From Bacteroidales bacterium (lineage in GTDB: Bacteria; Bacteroidota; Bacteroidia; Bacteroidales; JAGOPY01), in contig DAOWEV010000019.1 of NCBI GenBank assembly GCA_030638325.1, positions 1-6,145 on the forward strand: a stretch of DNA of 6,145 nt. The letters are read 5' to 3'. The translations under genes and the position numbers were made by a program. The notes beneath the pieces are model-generated. The model saw only the letters and a list, made by a program, of their open reading frames with translations. It was not told the origin of the DNA and made no database searches. This document shows, in pieces, positions 1 to 6,111 of this stretch (position 1 is its first letter; the number at the start of each line of letters is the position of its first letter).

Positions 1-6
1 CCTCTA

Positions 7-24
7 ATTTAAAATTTAAAATTT
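7..24. repeat. short AT-rich tandem repeat (ATTTAAA) after the lyase-like gene
   Basis: Two exact ATTTAAA units (7-13 and 14-20) and a partial third unit abut the stop codon of the minus-strand lyase-like gene. The unit is close to self-complementary. This could be simple-sequence DNA or part of a weak transcription end; the window border prevents a decision. Confidence 0.4.
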
Positions 25-1035
25 TTAACCTCTTCCGGAAAGTTCCTTCGGAATCCGCCCATTATGAATACTCTCGCTCCGCAGCCTCCTGCCAATGATA
101 CGCTCAACCATACGGCCGATTTCGAGTACCTTGTCAACATCTACTCCAACATCGATCCCCATTTCGTCCATCATTACGACCATATCTTCAGTAGATACCA
201 GCCCCACAATGTTAGGGTCTTTATAATAATAGGAGCCTGTTCCTGACACCGGGACTCCATCCACAAAATTGGCCGGTTGTCCTCCGATACCTCCCATAGT
301 TGATTCATAGTTTGTCATCCCTGCCTGCAGGGCAGCCAAAACATTCGCAAGTCCCCAGCCCCTGGTGGTATGAAAATGAACAATATGTTTATCCGGGCTT
401 CCAAATGCATCCAATAGCATGGAAAAATACTTGAATACCCGGTCAGGAGAGGCTGATCCGTCATGATCGGCATGTTCCACATCCGTAGCGCCAATCTCAA
501 GCCAGCGTTTTGCAAAGGCGATAGCATCTTTCATTTCCGTGGGGCCTTCAATCGGGCAACCCCAGATGGTGCTTACCGTACCGTTTACGTTAATACCGGC
601 ATCACGCGCTTTGGGCACCCATTCTTCACACATCTTCCAGTATTCATCCAATGGCAGTCCGGAATTGACCTTTTGATGTGCTTCAGAAGTTGATACCATG
701 AGCAGGATGCGGTCCGGGCCGTAACCTTCTTTCCGGGCGTTGATGGCCCGTTCGATGGCCCGTTCCCGAATGGTGATGGCCGTTAAGCTAACATCATCCA
801 ACAGACCTTTTACCCGCTTGCTGTTTCTGATCCCTCTGAACAGATCATCCACATCGCCGAATTGCGGCATGCCCCTAGGGTTTCCGAAATTACTCACTTC
901 AATATGTTTGAATCCGGCAATGACCAACTGTTCCAACAACCACAACTTGGCTGCTGTAGGAATGAATTTCTCTTCATGCTGAAAACCGTCGCGCGCGGTA
1001 ATATCTCCGATAGTTACTTTATTTGGGTAGTTCAT
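25..1035 (-). CDS. HMG-CoA lyase-like DRE-TIM metallolyase (catalytic Cys replaced)
   Basis: A complete 336-residue cytosolic protein of the HMGL-like TIM-barrel family. Its likely role is cleavage of HMG-CoA to acetyl-CoA and acetoacetate, the last step of leucine degradation. Seen in the sequence: the N-terminal family motif ITARDGFQHEE with R15-D16 (catalytic Arg and metal-binding Asp of the family), the IEVSNF segment with E46, and the metal-binding His pair in VHFHTTRGWG (H220, H222). The classical loop GLGGCP is here GIGGQP, so the catalytic Cys position is Q253. The loop after it (about residues 255-280, rich in Gly and Tyr) is roughly 15 residues longer than in classical HMG-CoA lyases before the STED motif, and the metal-ligand Asn of that loop seems to be absent. 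The Asp of the usual HxHDT motif is Thr. The ATG at 1035 fits the family N-terminus. The gene is divergent from the carboxylase operon, which supports a leucine-pathway role. The fold is certain; the exact reaction is inferred, and another acyl-CoA lyase or aldolase activity is possible. Confidence 0.8.
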   Translation of the reverse strand: MNYPNKVTIGDITARDGFQHEEKFIPTAAKLWLLEQLVIAGFKHIEVSNFGNPRGMPQFGDVDDLFRGIRNSKRVKGLLDDVSLTAITIRERAIERAINARKEGYGPDRILLMVSTSEAHQKVNSGLPLDEYWKMCEEWVPKARDAGINVNGTVSTIWGCPIEGPTEMKDAIAFAKRWLEIGATDVEHADHDGSASPDRVFKYFSMLLDAFGSPDKHIVHFHTTRGWGLANVLAALQAGMTNYESTMGGIGGQPANFVDGVPVSGTGSYYYKDPNIVGLVSTEDMVVMMDEMGIDVGVDVDKVLEIGRMVERIIGRRLRSESIHNGRIPKELSGRG

Positions 1036-1104
1036 ATTTATGCTGTTTTTACTCTGTTAATAATTTATTCCGTGTAAAATCCATGCTAAAATAGTGAATA
1101 TTTT

Positions 1105-1134
1105 TTTGAATTGAGGGTAGAATTTATTTATTTG
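1105..1134 (+). promoter_or_regulatory. candidate Bacteroidota-type promoter for the carboxylase operon
   Basis: TTTG at 1105-1108 followed after 18 bases by TTTATTTG at 1127-1134. This matches the Bacteroidota consensus TTTG / TAnnTTTG except for one base in the -7 box. Transcription would begin near 1141 and leave a leader of about 90 bases before the TTG at 1234. It lies in the 198 bp divergent region between the lyase-like gene and the operon. I found no comparably good match for the minus-strand gene. Short motifs in AT-rich DNA arise by chance, so this is tentative. Confidence 0.3.
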
Positions 1135-1202
1135 CATTCAATGTTGCCAGCTTTCAAATTTTACATAATTTTATTTCCTCAATTTTCGCCCTGTTTTAGT
1201 GA

Positions 1203-1236
1203 TTGTTTATAGTCTAATCAAAACCCTATAGCTTTG
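1203..1236 (+). promoter_or_regulatory. second promoter candidate, overlapping the apparent TTG start
   Basis: TTG at 1203-1205, a 23-base gap, then TAGCTTTG at 1229-1236, an exact match to TAnnTTTG. The last three bases of the -7 box are the proposed TTG start codon. A transcript from here would begin near 1243 and would lack that codon, so this motif and the TTG start cannot both be used on the same mRNA. It may be fortuitous. Confidence 0.2.
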
Positions 1237-2841
1237 TTCCGGATTGAATCTAAAATCAACACCCAGTCAAAGGAGTTTCAGAATAACAAGAAGGAATTTC
1301 TTAAGGTATTCGACGAGTTTAAAAATATTTTAAAGGAGACACGTCACGGAGCGCCTGAAAAATCCGTCGAACGGCATAAAAAAAGAGGTAAGTTGCTGGC
1401 CCGTGAACGTATCGATCTCCTCATAGATGCCAACACTCCATTTTTAGAGCTTTCGTCACTGGCAGCTTACGGGGAGTACGACAACCAGTTTCCATCTGCC
1501 GGCATCATCACCGGGATCGGGGTTATTCATGGAAGGGAAGCTTTGATCATTGCCAATGACGCCACTGTGAAGGGGGGAACTTATGTCAAAGAAACCATCA
1601 AAAAACACGTCAGGGCACAACAGATCGCCATGGAAAATCATTTACCGTGCGTGTACATGGTTGATTCCGGTGGTATCTTTTTGCCGGAACAATCAAAAGT
1701 GTTTGCCGATCGGTTTAATTTCGGACGGTTCTTTTACAATCAGGCACGCTTATCTGCCCTGGGAATTCCACAGATCGCCCTGGTGATGGGTTCCTGTACG
1801 GCCGGTGGTGCTTATGTCCCTGCCATGAGCGACGAAACTATCATAGTAAAGGAACAGGGCACCATTTTTATCGGAGGTCCGCCGCTGGTAAAAGCTGCAA
1901 CGGGAGAGGTGGTAAGCCCGGAAGACCTCGGAGGGGCCCGTGTGCATACTACTATCTCCGGAGTGGCTGATTATCTTGCTGAAAATGACCGGCATGCCAT
2001 ACAGATCTGCAGGAATATTTTCGAGACACTGGAAAAGAAGGAGAAACAGCAACTCGAACTATCGCCGGTAGAAGATCCATATTATGACCCCCAGGAACTC
2101 TATGGTATTGCGCCTATGGACCTGAGAAAGCCGGTGGATGCCCGGGAGATCATTGCCCGCATGGTCGATGGCAGCCGTTTCCAGGAATTCAAAGCCCTTT
2201 ACGCGCCTACCCTGATCACAGGATTTGCAAATATCATGGGTTATCCAATTGGGATCCTCGCCAATAACGGGGTGTTGTTTTCAGAAACCTCCCTCAAGGC
2301 AGCCCACTTCATCGAACTCTGTACATCCCGGAAGGTACCACTTCTTTTCCTGCAAAATATAACCGGCTTTATCGTTGGAAAACAATATGAACATGGCGGT
2401 ATTGCAAAAGACGGGGCCAAGTTTGTGCATGCCGTTGCCAATGCCGAGGTGCCGAAATTTACAGTCATCTTCGGTGGTTCATTTGGCGCAGGAAACTACG
2501 CAATGGCCGGCCGGGCCTATGATCCCAGGTTATTATTCATGTGGCCGAATGCCAAGATATCGGTCATGGGCGGCGAGCAGGCTTCAGGCGTTCTGATCCA
2601 GGTAAAAGAAGAACAACTGGCAAAACGCGGACAGGAAATGGATCCGGACGATCGCGAAAAGCTGAGGGCAGAGATCCTTCAGAAATATGATATGGAGGGG
2701 TCGGCATATTTCAGCACATCCAGGCTGTGGGACGATGGCATTATCGACCCGGCCGATACCCGCAAGATCATTGCCATGGGCATCGCCATGTCGCTGAACA
2801 AACCCTTCCCGGATACGAAGTATGGTATTTTCAGGATGTAA
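1234..2841 (+). CDS. liuB: methylcrotonyl-CoA carboxylase, carboxyltransferase (beta) subunit
   Basis: A 535-residue protein, the usual length for this subunit. It transfers the carboxyl group from carboxybiotin on the alpha subunit to 3-methylcrotonyl-CoA, giving 3-methylglutaconyl-CoA. Both crotonase-like carboxyltransferase halves are present. The N-half has the RHKKRGKLLARERIDLLID segment (about 47-65) and the oxyanion-hole loop GSCTAGGAYVPA (186-197). The C-half has GGSFGAGNYAMAGRAYDPR (414-432) followed by MWPNAKISVMGGEQASGVL. The GAGNY..AGRAY..R and SVMGGEQA signatures are those of methylcrotonyl/geranyl-CoA carboxylases rather than propionyl-CoA carboxylases; the hydratase and lyase-like neighbours favour methylcrotonyl-CoA. 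The start is the TTG at 1234: the N-terminus IESKINTQSKEF resembles the family start, an in-frame stop lies at 1210-1212, and the first internal Met is residue 133, well inside the conserved domain. No Shine-Dalgarno sequence is seen. It is the first gene of an apparent three-gene operon. Confidence 0.93.
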   Translation: MFRIESKINTQSKEFQNNKKEFLKVFDEFKNILKETRHGAPEKSVERHKKRGKLLARERIDLLIDANTPFLELSSLAAYGEYDNQFPSAGIITGIGVIHGREALIIANDATVKGGTYVKETIKKHVRAQQIAMENHLPCVYMVDSGGIFLPEQSKVFADRFNFGRFFYNQARLSALGIPQIALVMGSCTAGGAYVPAMSDETIIVKEQGTIFIGGPPLVKAATGEVVSPEDLGGARVHTTISGVADYLAENDRHAIQICRNIFETLEKKEKQQLELSPVEDPYYDPQELYGIAPMDLRKPVDAREIIARMVDGSRFQEFKALYAPTLITGFANIMGYPIGILANNGVLFSETSLKAAHFIELCTSRKVPLLFLQNITGFIVGKQYEHGGIAKDGAKFVHAVANAEVPKFTVIFGGSFGAGNYAMAGRAYDPRLLFMWPNAKISVMGGEQASGVLIQVKEEQLAKRGQEMDPDDREKLRAEILQKYDMEGSAYFSTSRLWDDGIIDPADTRKIIAMGIAMSLNKPFPDTKYGIFRM

Positions 2842-2845
2842 TATC

Positions 2846-2887
2846 AGAGTTGAGAGCTAAGAGTTGAGAGTTGAGAGCTGAGAGTTG
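2846..2887. repeat. 7 bp tandem repeat, six units (consensus AGAGYTR)
   Basis: Six contiguous 7-mers fill the start of the 92 bp gap between the beta subunit and hydratase genes: AGAGTTG, AGAGCTA, AGAGTTG, AGAGTTG, AGAGCTG, AGAGTTG, then a partial AGA. Variation is confined to the fifth and last bases of the unit. The array begins five bases after the stop codon. Such short arrays can change copy number by replication slippage. Confidence 0.9.
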
Positions 2888-2917
2888 AGATGAATGATCC
2901 TGATTAATCTTAACTCT
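2881..2917 (+). other. predicted hairpin in the liuB-liuC intergenic region
   Basis: The last repeat unit plus AGA (2881-2890, AGAGTTGAGA) pairs with TCTTAACTCT at 2908-2917 as ten base pairs including one G-U. The stem can extend by T2891-A2907 and, past one mismatch, by three more pairs, leaving a loop of about seven bases. No U-rich tract follows (AAATAATAAC), so it does not look like an intrinsic terminator. It could act in mRNA processing, stability or partial attenuation between the two genes. Not folded computationally. Confidence 0.5.
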
Positions 2918-2933
2918 AAATAATAACTAATAT

Positions 2934-3722
2934 ATGAAAACATTTCAAACAATAGAATTCGAACAAAAAGCCGATCTGGGCATTGTTTGGCTGAACAGGC
3001 CGAAGATCCATAATGCATTCAATGAAGTGATGATCTCGGAATTGATCGAATGCTTTGAGGCAGTCAATCAGATGGACGATATACGCATTGTTTTACTGCG
3101 TGGCAGAGGGAAGTCATTTTGTGCCGGTGCCGACCTGAACTGGATGCGGGATGTGGCCAAATATTCCTACGAAGATAATTACAAAGAAAGCCTGAACCTG
3201 TCAAAATGCTTTTACACCATTTATACTTGCAAAAAGCCAACCATTGCTATGGTTCATGGTGCCGCTATCGGCGGAGCAAACGGCCTGCTGGCTTCCTGCG
3301 ATTTTGCTTACGCCGATGAAAATACCGTCTTCAGCCTCAGCGAGGTCAATATAGGCGTTGTTCCGGCATGCATCTCTCCCTACGTGACAAAAAGAGTTGG
3401 AGAATACGGCTCACGCGAATTGATGCTTACGGGCAGAAGGATAAAAGGAAAAGAAGCAGAACACCACAGGCTGATCAACAAGTCAATACCCGGGTATGAG
3501 TTTGAGGATTATGTATACTCCGTGATCGACCTGCTCAGAACCAGCGGGCCCAGGGCTATGTCGCACTGCAAAAATTTGATCTTCAATATTGCCAATAAAG
3601 AAACCCTTGAACAGGCTCTTGAGTCTACGGCCCGGATGATCGCTGAGATCAGAGCCTCTGAAGAAGGCCAGGAAGGGATGGCGGCTTTTCTGGAGAAAAG
3701 AAAACCAAAATGGGTAGGATAA
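2934..3722 (+). CDS. liuC: methylglutaconyl-CoA hydratase (enoyl-CoA hydratase/isomerase superfamily)
   Basis: A complete 262-residue crotonase-fold protein that probably hydrates 3-methylglutaconyl-CoA to HMG-CoA. Seen in the sequence: the N-terminal GIVWLNRPKIHNAFN, the CoA-binding/oxyanion segment SFCAGADLNWM (61-71), the second oxyanion loop HGAAIGGANGLLASCDFA (about 108-125), and FSLSEVNIGVVPACISPYV (133-151). The C-terminus has the usual EGQEGMAAFLEKRKPKW. Of the two glutamates of classical enoyl-CoA hydratases, the first position (the E in GGGCE) is Gly117 and the second is kept as E137. As I recall, GGAxGL with SEVxIGxxPAxISP is typical of LiuC-type hydratases in leucine clusters. The gene lies between the two carboxylase subunit genes, 92 bp after the beta subunit and 57 bp before the alpha subunit, which supports the assignment. 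ATG at 2934 follows an AT-rich leader with no Shine-Dalgarno sequence. A generic enoyl-CoA hydratase role is the alternative. Confidence 0.88.
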   Translation: MKTFQTIEFEQKADLGIVWLNRPKIHNAFNEVMISELIECFEAVNQMDDIRIVLLRGRGKSFCAGADLNWMRDVAKYSYEDNYKESLNLSKCFYTIYTCKKPTIAMVHGAAIGGANGLLASCDFAYADENTVFSLSEVNIGVVPACISPYVTKRVGEYGSRELMLTGRRIKGKEAEHHRLINKSIPGYEFEDYVYSVIDLLRTSGPRAMSHCKNLIFNIANKETLEQALESTARMIAEIRASEEGQEGMAAFLEKRKPKWVG

Positions 3723-3779
3723 ATTGTTAATCAAAACTGAAGATTTGAATTACTCTGAACAAAATTTAGTAATAGCATA

Positions 3780-5795
3780 ATGAAGTTATTTAAGAAAATA
3801 TTGATCGCAAACCGGGGAGAAATTGCTGTCAGGGTCATCCGGGCTGCTAAAAGCCTGGGAGTCCAGGCCGTAGCCATATATGCAAAGGCAGATGCCGAAG
3901 CCCTGCATGTTAAAATGGCTGATGAAGCTTATTTTATTGGGGATACTGAACTGAGCGAGACCTACCTCAACATCGACAAGATCATTGGTGTTGCCAAAGC
4001 TGCAGGCTGTGAAGCCATTCATCCGGGATATGGTTTTCTGGCAGAAAATCCTGATTTCGTTGATGCCTGCGAAAAGGCTGGCATTGTGTTTATCGGACCT
4101 TCAGTCAGGGCCATCAAACTCATGGGGAATAAGATCGAGTCCCGGGCTTTTGTCAGGAAGATTGGAATACCCATGACAGAAGGACTTACCGGTGACATTA
4201 AAACATTGATAAAAAAGGCCGGTGACATTGCTTTTCCTGTCCTTATAAAAGCAGCCGCAGGAGGTGGCGGTAAAGGCATGCGCATCATTTATGATCCTGA
4301 ATCACTTGAAGAAACCCTGGAAAGTACAAGCCGGGAAGCAAAATCTTATTTTGGGGATGGAACAGTCTATATCGAAAAATTTATTGAAGATCCCAGGCAT
4401 ATTGAGATCCAGGTTTTGGGAGATAATTACGGCAATGTGATCCACCTGTTTGAAAGGGAATGTTCAATTCAGCGACGCTATCAGAAAATCATCGAAGAAT
4501 CGCCCTCTCCCACCCTGACACCTGAAGTCAGAATGAAAATGGGTGATGCAGCGGTCACCATTGCCCGGGAGATCGGATACAGCAATGCCGGAACTGTTGA
4601 GTTTCTGGTTGATAAAGATCTTCATTTTTATTTCCTTGAAATGAATACCAGGATTCAGGTAGAACATCCGGTCACGGAAATGGTCACCGGTATTGATATC
4701 GTCAGAGAGCAGATATTGATCGCTGCAGGTAAAAAACTGGATATTGAACAGGAAAGCCTCAGACAACAAGGACACGCTATCGAGTGCAGGATATATGCCG
4801 AAGATCCGGAGAACAATTTTATACCTTCTCCCGGAATCATGTCATTGTACTCCGAACCTGAAGGTAACGGCATCAGGATAGATACCGGCATCGAAACAGC
4901 TGCCACCATTGAAAGTTTTTACGATCCGATGATCTGTAAGCTGGTCATATGGGGAGAGGACCGTGGGATCGCCCGTGAAAAAATGATCACGGCCCTGAAT
5001 AATTTCATCATCCACGGGATCAAAACCAACATCACATACCTGAAACACCTGTTAAAGCACGATGCATATATCAACAACCTGATATCAACCAAATATTGCG
5101 ACGACCACACCATAGACCTAATTGAGGTAATCCGGCAGGAAAAAGAGTCTGTTCCTGTATATCTGCCTGTCATTGCCTCCTGTTTGTATGATTTTAATAA
5201 ATGGCAAAACAATGAGGCTGAAACGGAAGTCAATATTTGGCAAAAAATAGGCTATTGGCGGGATATTATGGAACTGTCGGTAAGCCTGGATGAAAGTGAA
5301 CACCATTTCAATATCAACCGGGCCGGCAACGGTACTTATCATGTTCATTTCGGAGATGAGGAGCTGGCTGTTAACCTGCACACGATCAGTCCCGGTTTTA
5401 TTTCCGTGACCATTGATGATCATTTATACAAATTTCATGTTTCAGATGATGGTGTGGGAAACGGAACCATCAGTTACAATGCTTTTGTCTTTAACATCAA
5501 CAGGTCCGATGTATTGACCGACCACCAAGAGATCCTGGGCAGCCTTGACAAGAAGGCCGGGACGGGCCAGGGTAATATCGTTTCACCTATGCCTGGGAAA
5601 GTCATAAAGATCAATGTAAAGGAAGGGGAAGAAGTAAAACGGGGGGATGTTGTGATCATTGTTGAAGCCATGAAAATGGAAAATCATATTGCGGCACCTT
5701 TCGATGCGGTCGTTGAAAAAATAGGCGTAAAAGAGGGTGACATGGTGGATAGCAGTATTTCACTAATGGTGCTTCTTTCAACTAGCAGTAATTAG
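3780..5795 (+). CDS. liuD: methylcrotonyl-CoA carboxylase, biotin carboxylase/biotin carrier (alpha) subunit
   Basis: A complete 671-residue biotin-dependent carboxylase subunit. It carboxylates its own biotin with ATP and bicarbonate and passes the carboxyl group to the beta subunit. Domains in order: biotin carboxylase N-domain (about 4-112, ILIANRGEIAVRVIRAA), ATP-grasp domain (about 115-320) with the glycine-rich loop AAAGGGGKGM, HIEIQVLGD, ERECSIQRRYQK and EMNTRIQVEHP, biotin carboxylase C-domain (about 332-440, IECRIYAEDP), a divergent linker/BT region (about 450-590), and a C-terminal biotinyl domain (597-667). By alignment with E. coli biotin carboxylase, the catalytic and ATP/bicarbonate residues are K118, K157, H207, K236, E287, R291, E295 and R337. 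The biotinylated lysine is K632 in EAMKM. The length fits methylcrotonyl-CoA carboxylase alpha. An acetyl- or propionyl-CoA carboxylase alpha role cannot be excluded from this gene alone, but its partner gene is methylcrotonyl-type. Activity requires a biotin-protein ligase encoded elsewhere. ATG at 3780; no Shine-Dalgarno sequence. Confidence 0.92.
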   Translation: MKLFKKILIANRGEIAVRVIRAAKSLGVQAVAIYAKADAEALHVKMADEAYFIGDTELSETYLNIDKIIGVAKAAGCEAIHPGYGFLAENPDFVDACEKAGIVFIGPSVRAIKLMGNKIESRAFVRKIGIPMTEGLTGDIKTLIKKAGDIAFPVLIKAAAGGGGKGMRIIYDPESLEETLESTSREAKSYFGDGTVYIEKFIEDPRHIEIQVLGDNYGNVIHLFERECSIQRRYQKIIEESPSPTLTPEVRMKMGDAAVTIAREIGYSNAGTVEFLVDKDLHFYFLEMNTRIQVEHPVTEMVTGIDIVREQILIAAGKKLDIEQESLRQQGHAIECRIYAEDPENNFIPSPGIMSLYSEPEGNGIRIDTGIETAATIESFYDPMICKLVIWGEDRGIAREKMITALNNFIIHGIKTNITYLKHLLKHDAYINNLISTKYCDDHTIDLIEVIRQEKESVPVYLPVIASCLYDFNKWQNNEAETEVNIWQKIGYWRDIMELSVSLDESEHHFNINRAGNGTYHVHFGDEELAVNLHTISPGFISVTIDDHLYKFHVSDDGVGNGTISYNAFVFNINRSDVLTDHQEILGSLDKKAGTGQGNIVSPMPGKVIKINVKEGEEVKRGDVVIIVEAMKMENHIAAPFDAVVEKIGVKEGDMVDSSISLMVLLSTSSN

Positions 5796-5864
5796 AAATT
5801 AACAATCAGCGTAATTATTTAGCTGTGACAGATATTTCATCAGTGTTAAATAAAGCACTAAATT

Positions 5865-5886
5865 CGAATATCTAAATCCTAAACAA
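5865..5886 (+). repeat. left arm of imperfect inverted repeat
   Basis: CGAATATC and CTAAACAA, separated by six bases, just upstream of the truncated IVP frame. Both octamers are found inverted at 6026-6053. Confidence 0.6.
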
Positions 5887-5892
5887 ATTTAA

Positions 5893-5994
5893 ATGACAGA
5901 AGTACAAAATTCAAAACAGTATGATCTTGAGGAAAGAACCTTTCTTTTTGCTGCAAACGTAAGGTCATTTATTATACAACTTACAACAACATAG
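5893..5994 (+). pseudogene. truncated four-helix-bundle (23S rRNA IVP family) gene
   Basis: A 33-codon frame starting at ATG 5893 and ending in TAG reads MTEVQNSKQYDLEERTFLFA followed by ANVRSFIIQLTTT. The YDLEERTxxFAxxVRxFxxxL segment is the characteristic first helix of the four helix bundle protein family (PF05635 / TIGR02436), whose full members are about 115-125 residues. The rest of the helical bundle is missing: after the stop the sequence passes into AT-rich DNA resembling the 3' flank of such genes, with stops in the frames I checked. This suggests internal deletion rather than a single point mutation. The full-length family is abundant in Bacteroidota and of uncertain function. A tiny expressed peptide cannot be excluded but is unlikely to fold. 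Confidence 0.72.
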
Positions 5995-6025
5995 TTTTAA
6001 ACATTGGAAAATTTGAATTTTGAGA

Positions 6026-6053
6026 TTGTTTAGTCTCTTAATTTTGATATTCG
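6026..6053 (-). repeat. right arm of imperfect inverted repeat
   Basis: TTGTTTAG and GATATTCG, separated by twelve bases, are the reverse complements of the two octamers at 5865-5886. The arms differ in the length of the middle segment (six versus twelve bases). Confidence 0.6.
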
Positions 6054-6072
6054 TGTTTTTTTTGGCAGAAAT

Positions 6073-6111
6073 TCTAAATCCGAAACCCTAAGCACTAAAC
6101 AAATTCAAGTG
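6073..6111 (+). repeat. second, internally deleted copy of the IVP upstream flank
   Basis: The segment contains TCTAAATCC (6073-6081), AAGCACTAAA (6090-6099) and CTAAACAAATTCAAGTG (6095-6111). The same blocks occur upstream of the truncated IVP frame, at 5871-5879, 5853-5862 and 5879-5895 (CTAAACAAATTTAAATG, 15 of 17 identical). Here AAGCACTAAA runs straight into CAAATT, whereas the other copy has 21 bases between them. Where the first copy leads into ATG, this one leads into GTG AAT TAA, so no gene follows. Confidence 0.65.

Larger units (their letters stand above)
5853..6053 (+). mobile_element. MITE-like relic of an IVP (four-helix-bundle) element
   Basis: A truncated IVP-type frame is bracketed by imperfect inverted repeats. 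On the left, CGAATATC (5865-5872), six bases, then CTAAACAA (5879-5886). On the right, TTGTTTAG (6026-6033), twelve bases, then GATATTCG (6046-6053), the reverse complements in mirrored order. The left limit at 5853 is set by the AAGCACTAAA segment that recurs at 6090. IVP genes in Bacteroidota often sit in such conserved noncoding flanks; that this is a dispersed unit with a deleted interior is inference. No target-site duplication was recognised. Confidence 0.5.

Noticed and set aside
740..1077. Overlapping plus-strand open frames opposite the lyase-like gene
   Set aside because: They are antisense to a clearly conserved coding sequence and have low-complexity, non-family-like translations.
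1036..1233. Possible minus-strand promoter for the lyase-like gene (TATTTTAG on the minus strand at 1086-1093)
   Set aside because: It matches TAnnTTTG only with a mismatch, and no TTG lies at the expected upstream spacing.
1750..2052. 100-codon minus-strand open frame inside the beta-subunit gene
   Set aside because: It is antisense to the conserved carboxyltransferase core, and its translation shows no recognisable domain.
2846..2887. CRISPR array
   Set aside because: The units are 7 bp and contiguous, with no spacers; this is a simple tandem repeat.
4464..5423. Several 80-104-codon minus-strand open frames inside the alpha-subunit gene
   Set aside because: They are shadows of a strongly conserved biotin carboxylase gene, with no leader, motif or context of their own.
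5796..5852. Possible intrinsic terminator after the alpha-subunit gene
   Set aside because: Only a weak five-base complementarity (AATTA/TAATT) is visible, with no GC-rich stem and no following T tract.
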